Source: Paenibacillus rhizosphaerae (GTDB taxonomy: Bacteria; Bacillota; Bacilli; Paenibacillales; Paenibacillaceae). Taken from it: DNA of 64,000 bases. A model generated the notes under the pieces. The model was not told the origin of the DNA. It worked only from the letters and a program-made list of their open reading frames with translations, and ran no database searches. Shown one piece after another: positions 34,947-43,243 of this stretch. Where the stretch lies: assembly GCF_014192015.1 (NCBI RefSeq), contig NZ_JACHXJ010000005.1, forward strand, positions 372,001 to 436,000. The letters run 5' to 3'. Made by a program: the position numbers and the translations under genes. How positions within the stretch are numbered: the stretch's first letter is position 1; each line of letters starts with the position of its first letter.

Positions 34947-35534
34947 GTGAAGCATATTTTGTTTGTCTGTACGGGTAACACGTGCCGCAGCCCGATGGCC
35001 GAAGCTCTGCTTCGCAAGCTGGCCAAGGAGCGCAGCGTTCCGCTCGAAGTCCGTTCGGCCGGCGTGGCCGCCCTTGAAGGGACGCCCATCTCGCGTCATG
35101 CGGAAGCGGTGCTGCGGGACCACGAGATCGATGAGCATTTGACCGCCAAGCCGCTCAGGGCCGAAACGGTGAAATGGGCGGATTTGATATTGACACTGAC
35201 CCAGGGGCATAAGCAGCATGTGATCCGGAGCTTTCCGCTCGCGGCTGACAAAATTTATACCCTGAAGGAATACACCGAAGATGACGAGAACGTGATCAAG
35301 GATCTGCAGGAGCTCGACAGTCTGTACGCCACCTGGGAAATGAAGCGGGCGCTCGGACAGCAGCTGGAGGACGAGGAACGGGAGCGGCTGATCGAGATCC
35401 AGCAGCGCATTCCGAGCTTTGATATTTCGGACCCGTTCGGCGGGTCCCGCGACGATTACGATGTAACCGCCGCAGAAATCCGTGCCGCCATCGAGCGCCT
35501 GCTGGATAAGCTGGAGGCGTTCCGTACATTTTAA
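34947..35534 (+). CDS. ywlE: Protein arginine phosphatase YwlE, with an internal insertion
   Basis: A 195-residue member of the low-molecular-weight phosphatase family. The P-loop CTGNTCRS (residues 8-15) has the Thr that in B. subtilis YwlE gives preference for phospho-arginine over phospho-tyrosine. The catalytic acid is in DPFGGSRDDYD. YwlE reverses McsB arginine phosphorylation that marks proteins for ClpCP. B. subtilis YwlE has 150 residues; the extra length is a charged, helix-like insertion of about 40 residues between TLKEYTEDDE and the DPFGG loop. GGGAGG precedes the ATG. Confidence 0.94.
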   Translation: MKHILFVCTGNTCRSPMAEALLRKLAKERSVPLEVRSAGVAALEGTPISRHAEAVLRDHEIDEHLTAKPLRAETVKWADLILTLTQGHKQHVIRSFPLAADKIYTLKEYTEDDENVIKDLQELDSLYATWEMKRALGQQLEDEERERLIEIQQRIPSFDISDPFGGSRDDYDVTAAEIRAAIERLLDKLEAFRTF

Positions 35535-35718
35535 GAAAGACGCTTAAATTGCCACTTGGGCCGGAGCCTAAGTTGAAAAAAATGGAGTAAATTTGCAGAT
35601 TGATTTTCATCGCGTCATGCTTTATGATGAAGGTGAAAAACATCGGTTCCGGTGTAACTGGCGACAATGTGGATCCAACCACGATGGAGCACCGGGATAT
35701 ACGGCCGGTCGCCTGGGC

Positions 35719-35764
35719 AAAAGAGCAATTCTGCGGAATGATCCGCGGACTGCTCTTTTTTTCG
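35719..35764 (+). terminator. Terminator between ywlE and rpiB
   Basis: Stem aaaagagca / tgctctttt with an inner tgcgga/tccgcg stem, then a T run. A TATAAT follows at 35785-35790, so rpiB probably has its own promoter. Confidence 0.85.
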
Positions 35765-35872
35765 TCTAGTGGCTGCAAATGCGTTATAATGGTACAAGAA
35801 GTCACGGGAATACCGGGAAGCGTTAGACTCGTTTCTCTGTATTGCGCGAAATTTTGGGAGGTTTTTCGAAAG

Positions 35873-36328
35873 ATGAAAATTGCTGTTGGAACAGATCATG
35901 CGGGTATACGTTTGAAAGAAGACATCATTGCCGTGATCGAAGGAATGGGGCATCAAGTTGCGGATGTAGGATGCGGATGCACGGATTCCGTGGACTATCC
36001 GGACTATGCTCTCCCTGTGTGCGAGCTGGTTACCCAAGGCGAGGCGGACCGGGGAATCCTGATCTGTGGAACAGGCATCGGCATGAGCATCGCGGCGAAC
36101 AAGGTTCCGGGCATCCGTTGCGCCTTGGTTCACGATGTGTTCTCGGCGATGGCCACCCGGGAGCATAACGACTCCAACGTGCTGGCGATGGGCGAACGCG
36201 TCATTGGTCCGGGGCTGGCCCAGGAAATCGTCAAAGCTTGGCTGGGCACGGAGTTCAGCGGCGGTGAGCGTCATGTCGGGCGCGTGAACAAGATTAAAGC
36301 GATTGAAGAGCGGTATCTGCACAATTAG
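35873..36328 (+). CDS. rpiB: Ribose-5-phosphate isomerase B
   Basis: A 151-residue RpiB of the LacAB family. It starts MKIAVGTDHAGIRLKE, contains the active-site Cys in GILICGTGIGMSIAANK and the phosphate-contacting HDVFSAMATREHNDSN. It interconverts ribose 5-phosphate and ribulose 5-phosphate in the pentose phosphate pathway. The ATG at 35873 is required for the family N terminus; GGGAGG lies about 11 bases upstream. It is followed 12 bp later by ywlG. Confidence 0.95.
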   Translation: MKIAVGTDHAGIRLKEDIIAVIEGMGHQVADVGCGCTDSVDYPDYALPVCELVTQGEADRGILICGTGIGMSIAANKVPGIRCALVHDVFSAMATREHNDSNVLAMGERVIGPGLAQEIVKAWLGTEFSGGERHVGRVNKIKAIEERYLHN

Positions 36329-36340
36329 GGAGGTTTTCTC

Positions 36341-36964
36341 ATGGAAAGCATGTCAGGAAGCAGTCCATTGGAAGTTTCGCTGGGAGAACAGGTATCACGA
36401 ATCCTTCATGAGCTGGTGGAAGCCGCAGGGCTTGGCCCCGGTAAAGTGCTGGTCGTCGGTACGAGCACCAGCGAGGTGGCCGGGAAGCGCATCGGCACTT
36501 CCGGGGCACTCGGGGTAGCCGAAGAGCTGCTGCAGGCCATCGGCGAGGTCCGGGCCCAATTCGGCTTCGACACGGTGTTTCAGTGCTGCGAGCATTTGAA
36601 CCGGGCGCTCGTTATGGAGCGGTCCGTGCTGGAGCGCCTTCGTTTAACCGAGGTCGCCGCCGTTCCTGTTCCGAAAGCGGGCGGCTCCATGGCTGCCGCT
36701 GCTTACCGTTCCATGAAGGAGCCTTGCCTGGCCGAAGCAATTGAGGCGCACGCGGGCATCGACATCGGCGAGACGATGATCGGCATGCATCTGCGGCGCG
36801 TGGCGGTGCCGTTCCGCCCGACCCTGCGCTATGTGGGTCATGCGCGCGTGAATGCGGCCTATACGCGGCCCAAACTGATCGGCGGCGAACGGGCGGTATA
36901 TCGTCTGGATGAAGAAGCCGGCGATGCCGATCGTGACGGCGGCAGTTCAGATCTTTGCGATTAA
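36341..36964 (+). CDS. ywlG: Conserved protein YwlG (TIGR01440 / UPF0340)
   Basis: A 207-residue protein of the YwlG family, recognised by VLVVGTSTSEVAGKRIGTSG, FQCCEHLNRALVMER and DIGETMIGMHLRRVAVP. It has no membrane segment, and the biochemical role is not established. It has the same place between rpiB and glyA as in B. subtilis. The short C-terminal Asp/Gly-rich tail is variable. AGGGAGG stands 8 bases before the ATG. Confidence 0.9.
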   Translation: MESMSGSSPLEVSLGEQVSRILHELVEAAGLGPGKVLVVGTSTSEVAGKRIGTSGALGVAEELLQAIGEVRAQFGFDTVFQCCEHLNRALVMERSVLERLRLTEVAAVPVPKAGGSMAAAAYRSMKEPCLAEAIEAHAGIDIGETMIGMHLRRVAVPFRPTLRYVGHARVNAAYTRPKLIGGERAVYRLDEEAGDADRDGGSSDLCD

Positions 36965-37026
36965 CATGAGCGGATGATTGAAACGAACATTGAATTTTGA
37001 ATTCCAATAAGGGAGGAACTATTAAC

Positions 37027-38274
37027 ATGGATCAATTGCGTAAGAAGGACCCGGCTGTACTCGAGGCCATGAATTTGGAATTGAAGCGTCAGCGTGCGAA
37101 CATCGAGCTGATCGCATCGGAGAATATTGTCAGCGAAGCGGTAATGGAAGCCATGGGCTCCGTCCTCACGAACAAATACGCCGAAGGATATCCGGGCAAG
37201 CGGTACTACGGCGGCTGCGAGCGCGTCGATATCGTGGAGGATATTGCGCGTGACCGTGCGAAAGAACTGTTCGGAGCCGAGCATGCCAACGTGCAGCCAC
37301 ACTCCGGCGCCCAAGCCAACATGGCCGTGTATCTGGCAGCGCTGAAGCCAGGGGATACCGTACTCGGGATGAACCTTGCCCATGGCGGACACCTGACGCA
37401 CGGAAGCCCGGTGAACGCTTCCGGTCTGCTGTACAACTTCGTCGCTTACGGGGTCCAGGAAGATACGTTCCTCATCGATTATGACGAAGTCCGCAAGCTT
37501 GCGTTCAAGCACCGTCCGCGCCTGATCGTCGCCGGTGCGAGCGCCTATCCGCGTACGATTGATTTCGAAGCTCTCGCTTCGATCGCCAATGACGTGGGCG
37601 CGCTGTTCATGGTCGACATGGCTCATATCGCAGGCCTGGTTGCAGCCGGTCTTCATCCGAGCCCGGTGCCTCACGCCCATTTTGTCACAACGACAACGCA
37701 CAAAACGCTCCGCGGTCCGCGCGGCGGCATGATTCTGTGCAAGCAGCCTTGGGCTGCGGCCATCGACAAGGCCGTCTTCCCGGGCACGCAAGGCGGTCCG
37801 CTGATGCACGTCATCGCGTCCAAAGCCGTAGCCTTGGGCGAAGCGCTTGACCCATCGTTCAAAACGTATGCTGAAAACGTGGTGAAGAACGCCAAAGTAT
37901 TGGCTGAAACGCTGATCAGCGAAGGGCTGAACATCGTATCCGGCGGCACGGATAACCACCTGATGCTGGTGGACACGCGCAGCGTGAACATTACGGGGAA
38001 AGACGCCGAGAAGGTGCTGGACTCCGTGGGCATCACCGTCAACAAAAACGCCATTCCGTTCGATCCGACCAGCCCGTTCGTCACGAGCGGAATCCGGATC
38101 GGTACGCCGGCTGCGACTTCCCGCGGCATGGACGAAGCGGCGATGGTGGCGATCGGCAAAATCATCGCCATGACGCTGAAATCGCCTAAGGACGAAGCGG
38201 TGCTGTCCAAAGCAGCAGCGATGGTGAAGGAACTGACGGATCAATATCCGCTGTATCCTGAACTTAACTACTAA
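37027..38274 (+). CDS. glyA: Serine hydroxymethyltransferase
   Basis: A 415-residue PLP enzyme. It shows LIASENIVSEAV near the N terminus, the PLP-binding lysine in TTTHKTLRGPRGG near residue 226, and the C-terminal FVTSGIRIGTPAATSRGM. It converts serine and tetrahydrofolate to glycine and methylene-tetrahydrofolate, the main one-carbon source. The ATG at 37027 has AGGGAGGA 9 bases upstream. It is the last gene of the rpiB-ywlG-glyA unit, with a terminator after it. Confidence 0.97.
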   Translation: MDQLRKKDPAVLEAMNLELKRQRANIELIASENIVSEAVMEAMGSVLTNKYAEGYPGKRYYGGCERVDIVEDIARDRAKELFGAEHANVQPHSGAQANMAVYLAALKPGDTVLGMNLAHGGHLTHGSPVNASGLLYNFVAYGVQEDTFLIDYDEVRKLAFKHRPRLIVAGASAYPRTIDFEALASIANDVGALFMVDMAHIAGLVAAGLHPSPVPHAHFVTTTTHKTLRGPRGGMILCKQPWAAAIDKAVFPGTQGGPLMHVIASKAVALGEALDPSFKTYAENVVKNAKVLAETLISEGLNIVSGGTDNHLMLVDTRSVNITGKDAEKVLDSVGITVNKNAIPFDPTSPFVTSGIRIGTPAATSRGMDEAAMVAIGKIIAMTLKSPKDEAVLSKAAAMVKELTDQYPLYPELNY

Positions 38275-38314
38275 TAGGACATAGATCTTGAGAAGTGAAA
38301 GTCTGTGAGAAAGT

Positions 38315-38348
38315 AAGGGACTGGGGAATGTTCTCCGGTCCCTTTTTT
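38315..38348 (+). terminator. Terminator after glyA
   Basis: Stem aagggactgggga / ctccggtccctt with one T-G wobble and a short loop, followed by seven T residues. Confidence 0.85.
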
Positions 38349-38850
38349 TGGAGATAAGAAAGTATAAACTTCCGAAGTTCCGGGGCTAAATATCCTTATT
38401 TCGCAATAGAAAATTCTGCGGAATTCGATCTATCTTCTGTAAAGTCGTCGATAAACGTTTTTCTCGCCTCAGAAGCCGGATGGGTCAATCAACCTTTCTG
38501 CCATTGTAGCGGTTGTGTGCCTACACACTCTTAGAATGACTTTTATATAGTAGTTCAGAGGGGGAGAACCGCTAGATTTAAGACTGATAGATACGAGGGT
38601 CTGATGTTAGATAGGCGGGTTTTTACAGGCTGCTTACAGGGATACCGTTTCCCTTGTATGGTCTCTCGGTTAACGTTTAAGCCGGCTGATCTTTGGGCCA
38701 GAATAAACATATCTTTCTTGGGTGCAAAATCATTTCCAGGAATGATATAATAAATAAGATTTGTGTACTTGCATGTAACGTATGCGAATGGGCATCAAAC
38801 TAACCGGCAATGACAGCACTTAGACTTACGATTTAACCGGAGGGACTAAC
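38349..38850. other. 500-bp intergenic region upstream of upp
   Basis: No gene is visible. It is more AT-rich than its surroundings. It holds a small palindrome (AACTTCCGAAGTT, 38367-38379), an extended -10 TGATATAAT at 38744-38752 that likely starts the upp transcript, and a leader of about 90 bases. I recognise no known riboswitch or PyrR-type attenuator here. Confidence 0.5.
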
Positions 38851-39480
38851 ATGGGAAAACTGGTGATTTGTGATCACCCTTTGATTCAACACAAACTAAC
38901 ATTTATCCGCGATGTGCGGACGAACACGAAAGATTTTCGCGAACTGGTCGATGAGGTTGCTTCCTTAATGGCTTACGAAATTACACGCGAGGTTCCGCTC
39001 GAGTCGGTCAAGGTGCAGACACCCGTCGCCGAGATGGAGGGCAAGGTGCTGGCGGGCCGCATGCTCGGCCTGATTCCGATCCTGCGCGCCGGGCTCGGCA
39101 TGCTCGACGGCATGCTGAAGCTGATTCCCGCCGCCAAGGTAGGACATGTCGGCCTGTTCCGCGATCCGGAAACGCTGCAGCCTGTCGAGTATTACACGAA
39201 GCTGCCGACGGACGTGACCGAGCGCGAGCTGATCGTCATCGATCCGATGCTGGCGACCGGTGGATCGGCTATTGCCGCGATCGACGTCCTGAAGAAGCGG
39301 GGCTGCACCCAGATCAAGCTGATGAACCTGATCGCCGCGCCGGAAGGGGTCAAGGCTGTACAGGAAGCCCATCCTGACGTGGACATTTATGTGGCAGCCC
39401 TGGACGAGAAGCTGGACGATCACGGTTATATCATTCCGGGACTGGGAGACGCCGGAGACCGGCTGTACGGAACCAAGTAA
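38851..39480 (+). CDS. upp: Uracil phosphoribosyltransferase
   Basis: A 209-residue UPRT that salvages uracil to UMP with PRPP. The PRPP-binding loop is VIDPMLATGGSAIAAI, and the uracil pocket GYIIPGLGDAGDRLYGTK forms the C terminus. CCGGAGGG lies 7 bases before the ATG. The next gene, the UDP-GlcNAc epimerase, begins 15 bp after the stop. Confidence 0.97.
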   Translation: MGKLVICDHPLIQHKLTFIRDVRTNTKDFRELVDEVASLMAYEITREVPLESVKVQTPVAEMEGKVLAGRMLGLIPILRAGLGMLDGMLKLIPAAKVGHVGLFRDPETLQPVEYYTKLPTDVTERELIVIDPMLATGGSAIAAIDVLKKRGCTQIKLMNLIAAPEGVKAVQEAHPDVDIYVAALDEKLDDHGYIIPGLGDAGDRLYGTK

Positions 39481-39495
39481 GGAGAGGGAAACCAT

Positions 39496-40656
39496 ATGTC
39501 AAAAATTAAAGTGATGACGATCTTCGGCGTGCGTCCGGAAGCCATCAAGATGGCTCCGCTCATTCTGGAGCTGCAGAAGCATCCGGAACATATCAAATCC
39601 GTCGTCTGCGTAACGGCCCAGCACCGTCAGATGCTGGATCAGGTGCTCGAGGTATTCAAGATTACGCCGGATTTCGATCTGGACGTCATGAAAGAGAACC
39701 AGACGCTGAACGAGGTGACCATCCGCGTTCTGCAGGGCCTGGAGCCGGTTTTGAAAGAGGCCAAGCCTGATATCGTTCTGGTGCACGGAGACACGCTGAC
39801 GACCTTTCTGGCCAGCTATGCGGCCTTCCTGCAGAAGATCCAGGTAGGACATGTCGAAGCGGGGCTGAGAACGTGGAACAAGCTCTCCCCTTATCCGGAG
39901 GAGATGAACCGGCAGTTGACCGGCGTGCTTGCCGATCTTCATTTTGCCCCGACGGACTGGTCTGCAGGCAACCTGAAGAAGGAGAACAAGAACGAATCCC
40001 ACATTTACGTGACGGGCAATACCGTTACCGACGTATTCCAGTACACCGTCAAGCCGGATTATCACCATCCTGTGCTCGACTGGGCGCAGGGCAAACGGCT
40101 GATTCTGATGACGGCGCACCGCCGCGAATCGCAGGGCGAGCCTCATCTGAACATCTTCCGTGCCGTGAAGCGGATCGCCGACGAATTCGACGATATCGCC
40201 ATCGTGTATCCGGTCCATCCAAGCCCGGCGGTCAAAGAACCGGCGCATCAAATTTTGGGCAATCATCCAAGAATTAAGCTGATTGAACCGCTGGATGTTG
40301 TAGACTTGCACAATTTTTACCCGCATACGCATCTGATTTTGACGGACTCCGGCGGTCTTCAGGAAGAAGCTCCATCCTTCGGTGTGCCGGTGCTGGTGCT
40401 CCGTGACACGACCGAGCGTCCGGAAGGCATCGAGGCGGGAACGCTCGAGCTGGTCGGAACGAATGAGGAACAAGTGTACGGACGGACGAAGCATTTGCTG
40501 ACCGATCAGGAAGCCTATCATGCGATGAGCGGCGCCGCAAATCCATACGGAGATGGCAAGGCATCCCAGCGGATTGTCGACGCGATTTTGCATCATTTTG
40601 GCATCAAAAATGAACGTCCGGAACAATTTCACAGAATGTTCACAAAGGAAAGTTAA
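39496..40656 (+). CDS. mnaA: UDP-N-acetylglucosamine 2-epimerase (non-hydrolysing)
   Basis: A 386-residue GT-B fold enzyme of the WecB/MnaA family. Visible motifs are GVRPEAIKMAPLILEL, HGDTLTTFLASYAAF, HVEAGLRTWNK, MTAHRRESQGEP and the UDP site DSGGLQEEAPSFGVPVLVLRDTTERPEG. It converts UDP-GlcNAc to UDP-ManNAc, needed for the ManNAc-containing linkage unit of wall polymers. That fits the tagA-like ManNAc transferase at the right end of this window. It is co-transcribed with upp and lies just before the atp operon. Confidence 0.95.
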   Translation: MSKIKVMTIFGVRPEAIKMAPLILELQKHPEHIKSVVCVTAQHRQMLDQVLEVFKITPDFDLDVMKENQTLNEVTIRVLQGLEPVLKEAKPDIVLVHGDTLTTFLASYAAFLQKIQVGHVEAGLRTWNKLSPYPEEMNRQLTGVLADLHFAPTDWSAGNLKKENKNESHIYVTGNTVTDVFQYTVKPDYHHPVLDWAQGKRLILMTAHRRESQGEPHLNIFRAVKRIADEFDDIAIVYPVHPSPAVKEPAHQILGNHPRIKLIEPLDVVDLHNFYPHTHLILTDSGGLQEEAPSFGVPVLVLRDTTERPEGIEAGTLELVGTNEEQVYGRTKHLLTDQEAYHAMSGAANPYGDGKASQRIVDAILHHFGIKNERPEQFHRMFTKES

Positions 40657-40685
40657 GCCATATTCTGAGGGCAAAGAGTACAGCA

Positions 40686-40700
40686 TACAGTTAAACTGTA
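40686..40700. repeat. Palindrome in the atp control region
   Basis: TACAGTTAAACTGTA is a perfect 15-mer palindrome about an A. A 12-mer, gacacggatttg, is also directly repeated at 40707-40718 and 40761-40772. Together they make the region before atpZ unusually structured. Confidence 0.6.
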
Positions 40701-40729
40701 CGGTTGACACGGATTTGCGGGCTTTTTGC

Positions 40730-40745
40730 AGTGATCTAAGTCACA
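40730..40745. promoter_or_regulatory. CRP/FNR-family-like site upstream of the atp promoter
   Basis: A-GTGA-TCTAAG-TCACA matches 9 of 10 positions of the TGTGA-N6-TCACA consensus. It is centred about 75 bases before the expected atp transcription start. The protein that might bind is not identified. Confidence 0.45.
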
Positions 40746-40777
40746 TTTCCAGCCAGTTTCGACACGGATTTGTTCAA

Positions 40778-40807
40778 TTGACAAACTCTCGGGTCATTCA
40801 GTAAAAT
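40778..40807 (+). promoter_or_regulatory. Sigma-A promoter of the atp operon
   Basis: TTGACA, 18 bases, TAAAAT; the start codon of atpZ follows about 27 bases later. Confidence 0.75.
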
Positions 40808-40833
40808 GAACTGGGATTAGAGGGTGGACAGAG

Positions 40834-41088
40834 ATGAATCAACCTGATAAGCCGCAAAAATCCAATAAAAATGCTGCAAGCCCTCTGAAGTATGCGGGCC
40901 TTGTAAGCGCCATCGGAATCGATCTGGCCGCATGTACTTTAGGGGGCTTTTATCTCGGCTCTTGGCTGGACAAGATTTGGGGAGGACCCGGACTCTGGAT
41001 TGCATTCGGAGTTTTGCTGGGTCTGGCGATTGGCGGCGTAAGCGTTTTTATGATCACCAAGGCAGTCATGGGGGAAAGTGATGAGTGA
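40834..41088 (+). CDS. atpZ: AtpZ/AtpI-family small membrane protein
   Basis: An 84-residue protein with two membrane helices at about residues 22-45 and 52-75 (GGFYLGSWLDKIWGGPGLW between them). AtpZ-like proteins are small membrane products encoded at the head of atp operons and are thought to aid ion handling or assembly of the ATP synthase. The ATG follows AGAGGGTGG. Its stop overlaps the atpI start. Confidence 0.85.
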   Translation: MNQPDKPQKSNKNAASPLKYAGLVSAIGIDLAACTLGGFYLGSWLDKIWGGPGLWIAFGVLLGLAIGGVSVFMITKAVMGESDE

Positions 41089-41458
41089 ACTATGGAAATA
41101 CCGCAGGGTATTGACTAGAGCAACACTTTATTTCCTGGCTCTTTGCTTCTTGGGTGCTGCTGTCTTCCCGCAATACCGGAGTATAGCGCTGGGTATGGTG
41201 CTTGGCTCCAGTGTCAGCCTTGCCAATAGCTTTTATTTGGGCTATAAGGTGCAAAAAGTGTTGGATTCAGTCGAAGGCGGGGGCGGCAAGAGAGTAAATA
41301 TGGGTTTTCTGACCCGTGCAGCCCTCAGTGTGCTGGCCGTCGTTGTGGCCTATCAAAGGCCGGAGACGTTTAACCTGTATGCCGTTGCGGCAACACTGGT
41401 ATTGGCACAGTTTCTTCTCTTATTCATAGGGATTCGATTGTCTCGTAAACAGGAGTAG
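41081..41458 (+). CDS. atpI: ATP synthase protein I
   Basis: A 125-residue protein with four membrane helices, the AtpI family of Firmicutes. It helps c-ring assembly but is not part of the finished enzyme. The ATG at 41081 is 8 bases inside the atpZ gene, with GGGGGAAAG upstream, so translation is coupled. A GTG immediately before it is a less likely start. Weakly conserved; assigned from hydropathy and position. Confidence 0.85.
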   Translation: MSELWKYRRVLTRATLYFLALCFLGAAVFPQYRSIALGMVLGSSVSLANSFYLGYKVQKVLDSVEGGGGKRVNMGFLTRAALSVLAVVVAYQRPETFNLYAVAATLVLAQFLLLFIGIRLSRKQE

Positions 41459-41488
41459 ACCTTCAACTGAGAAAGGGGTGAGAAAAAC

Positions 41489-42298
41489 ATGCATACATCA
41501 CCGATTATTGAATTGGGCGGCATAAAATTCGACCTTTCCACAATCCTGATGCTCATCGTAACCTCCGTAATCGTGTTTGTGATCGCGAAGCTGGCAACCC
41601 GTAAATTGTCAGTCGAAAACCCGGGGAAATTGCAGAATTTCATGGAATGGACGGTGGAATTCGTCCAGAACCTGATTTCCAGCACGATGGATTGGAAGAA
41701 GGGGAAGCACTTTCTGTCCCTTGGATTGACGTTTATTATGTTTATCTTCGTCGGCAACCTATTGGGTCTTCCTTTTGGTATCGTTACAGGAGTCCACGAT
41801 CCGGAACATGCGCACGTCTTTGGCAAAGAAATCGTATCAGTCACCGAAGAGTTTGCGAAGCATCCGGATGTAGAAGAAGTCGAGCTGGCTTGGTGGAAAT
41901 CACCTACGGCAGATGCTTCGGTTACCATGGGGCTCGCGTTTATCGTATTCTTCCTTTCGCACTTCCTGGGAATGACCAGAAATACAAAGAGTTATTTCAA
42001 GCACTATTTCCAACCTTACTGGTTCTTCTTCCCGATCAACGTTATCGAGCAGTTTGCGAAACTGCTGACGCAGGGCATGCGTCTATTCGGTAACATTTTT
42101 GCGGGTGAAGTGCTGATCTCGGTTCTGTTGAAACTGACCGCACTCGGCGTAGGCGGATATATCGCTTCTGCGCTCGGTCTCATCGTTTGGCAGGGCTTCA
42201 GTATTTTCGTCGGCGCCATCCAGGCATTTGTCTTCACGATCTTGACGATGGTTTATATCTCTCAGATGATCGAGAGCCACGACGAGCACGAACATTAG
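41489..42298 (+). CDS. atpB: F1F0 ATP synthase subunit a
   Basis: A 269-residue membrane subunit with five or six helices. The essential Arg is in the helix KLLTQGMRLFGNIFAGE, and the C-terminal helix contains GAIQAFVFTILTMVYIS. Subunit a forms the proton half-channels against the c-ring. It is slightly longer than usual because of an acidic loop (EFAKHPDVEEVELAWW). GAAAGGGGTGAG precedes the ATG. Confidence 0.96.
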   Translation: MHTSPIIELGGIKFDLSTILMLIVTSVIVFVIAKLATRKLSVENPGKLQNFMEWTVEFVQNLISSTMDWKKGKHFLSLGLTFIMFIFVGNLLGLPFGIVTGVHDPEHAHVFGKEIVSVTEEFAKHPDVEEVELAWWKSPTADASVTMGLAFIVFFLSHFLGMTRNTKSYFKHYFQPYWFFFPINVIEQFAKLLTQGMRLFGNIFAGEVLISVLLKLTALGVGGYIASALGLIVWQGFSIFVGAIQAFVFTILTMVYISQMIESHDEHEH

Positions 42299-42387
42299 CT
42301 TCAAAGTTAAGCTTGGAGTTTTCTTCCTTCACACTTAACTAAACATAAATAATAATAAAATACACATCTCTAAGGAGGATTTTACAA

Positions 42388-42612
42388 ATGGGAGTTTGGG
42401 CATTTCTTGCAGCTGCGATTGCAGTAGGTTTGGGCGCACTTGGCGCAGGTATTGGTAACGGTCTGATCGTAAGTAAAACGGTTGAAGGTATCGCTCGTCA
42501 GCCAGAAGCAAAATCTACGCTTCAAACGACAATGTTTATCGGTGTAGGTCTGGTCGAAGCCCTTCCAATCATCGGTGTCGTACTCGCGTTCTTGTTCTAC
42601 GCAGGAGCTTAA
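42388..42612 (+). CDS. atpE: F1F0 ATP synthase subunit c
   Basis: A 74-residue hairpin of two membrane helices. The Gly-rich first helix is GLGALGAGIGNG, the polar loop is ARQPEA, and the proton-carrying carboxylate is Glu57 in GVGLVEALPIIG. The Na+-type ligand pattern with Ser/Thr after the Glu is absent, so proton coupling is likely. Codons are A/T-richer than in neighbouring genes, and an AAGGAGG site is ideally placed, suiting high expression. Two hairpins follow the gene. Confidence 0.97.
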   Translation: MGVWAFLAAAIAVGLGALGAGIGNGLIVSKTVEGIARQPEAKSTLQTTMFIGVGLVEALPIIGVVLAFLFYAGA

Positions 42613-42635
42613 TTTAAGCAGTAAGGTTTGGCGGG

Positions 42636-42665
42636 GAAGGCCACGGCCATCCGCGCCTTCTTTTT
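42636..42665 (+). terminator. Attenuator-like hairpin after atpE
   Basis: GAAGGC, 13 bases, GCCTTC, then five T residues. It looks like a weak terminator inside the operon, which could let more atpE than downstream message accumulate. Confidence 0.5.
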
Positions 42666-42670
42666 AGCCG

Positions 42671-42707
42671 TCAGATAAGGAAGGCTCTTGGATCCTTCCT
42701 TATCTGA
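42671..42707 (+). repeat. Perfect 14-bp hairpin between atpE and atpF
   Basis: TCAGATAAGGAAGG pairs perfectly with CCTTCCTTATCTGA around a 9-base loop. There is no real T run, so RNA protection or processing is as likely as termination. Confidence 0.75.
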
Positions 42708-42754
42708 TTGTCTGATGAACAAGACTGAACGTGCACCGGAAAGGAGTGACTAGA

Positions 42755-43243
42755 TTGACTATTATCCCTTCGTCTTTCATTGTGGCATTGATTGCGTTTG
42801 TGATTCTGTATTGGCTTCTGAGCAAATATGCTTTCGGTCCGTTGTTCTCCATTATGGAGAAGCGCCGTGAGCTTGTGACGAGTCAAATGAACGAAGCGGC
42901 ACAAACCCGCGAACAAGCCATTGCTTACGTAGAAGAACAGAAAAAAGCTCTGGAAAATGCGCGCAAAGAGGCTTACGACATTATCGAGCAATCCAGACAA
43001 ACGAGCAGCAAGCAGGCTGACCAAATTATGGAACAAGCCAAGGTGGAAGCTTCTCGTATTAAAGAGGACGCTGTCCGCGATATCGCAAGCGAAAAGAACA
43101 AGGCGGTTCAGGAGCTGCGCAGCGAGCTGGGCGCCGTATCCGTGAAGATCGCATCCAAGCTGCTTGAGAAGGAAGTCAGCAGCGACAAAGCGCAGGAAGA
43201 GCTCGTGGACCAGTACCTTAAAGAGGTAGGGGGCAGACCATGA
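42755..43243 (+). CDS. atpF: F1F0 ATP synthase subunit b
   Basis: A 162-residue stator subunit. One N-terminal membrane helix (IVALIAFVILYWLLSKYAFGPLF) is followed by a long charged coiled-coil, the standard layout. The TTG at 42755 is chosen because AAAGGAG sits 8 bases before it; an upstream in-frame start at 42731 covers that site. The stop overlaps the atpH ATG as ATGA. Confidence 0.94.
   Translation: MTIIPSSFIVALIAFVILYWLLSKYAFGPLFSIMEKRRELVTSQMNEAAQTREQAIAYVEEQKKALENARKEAYDIIEQSRQTSSKQADQIMEQAKVEASRIKEDAVRDIASEKNKAVQELRSELGAVSVKIASKLLEKEVSSDKAQEELVDQYLKEVGGRP

Noticed and set aside
36961..38244. A 427-codon frame antisense to glyA
   Set aside because: A shadow of highly biased codons in glyA; no homology recognised.
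39499..40710. A 403-codon frame antisense to mnaA
   Set aside because: Opposite a clear epimerase gene; no supporting features.
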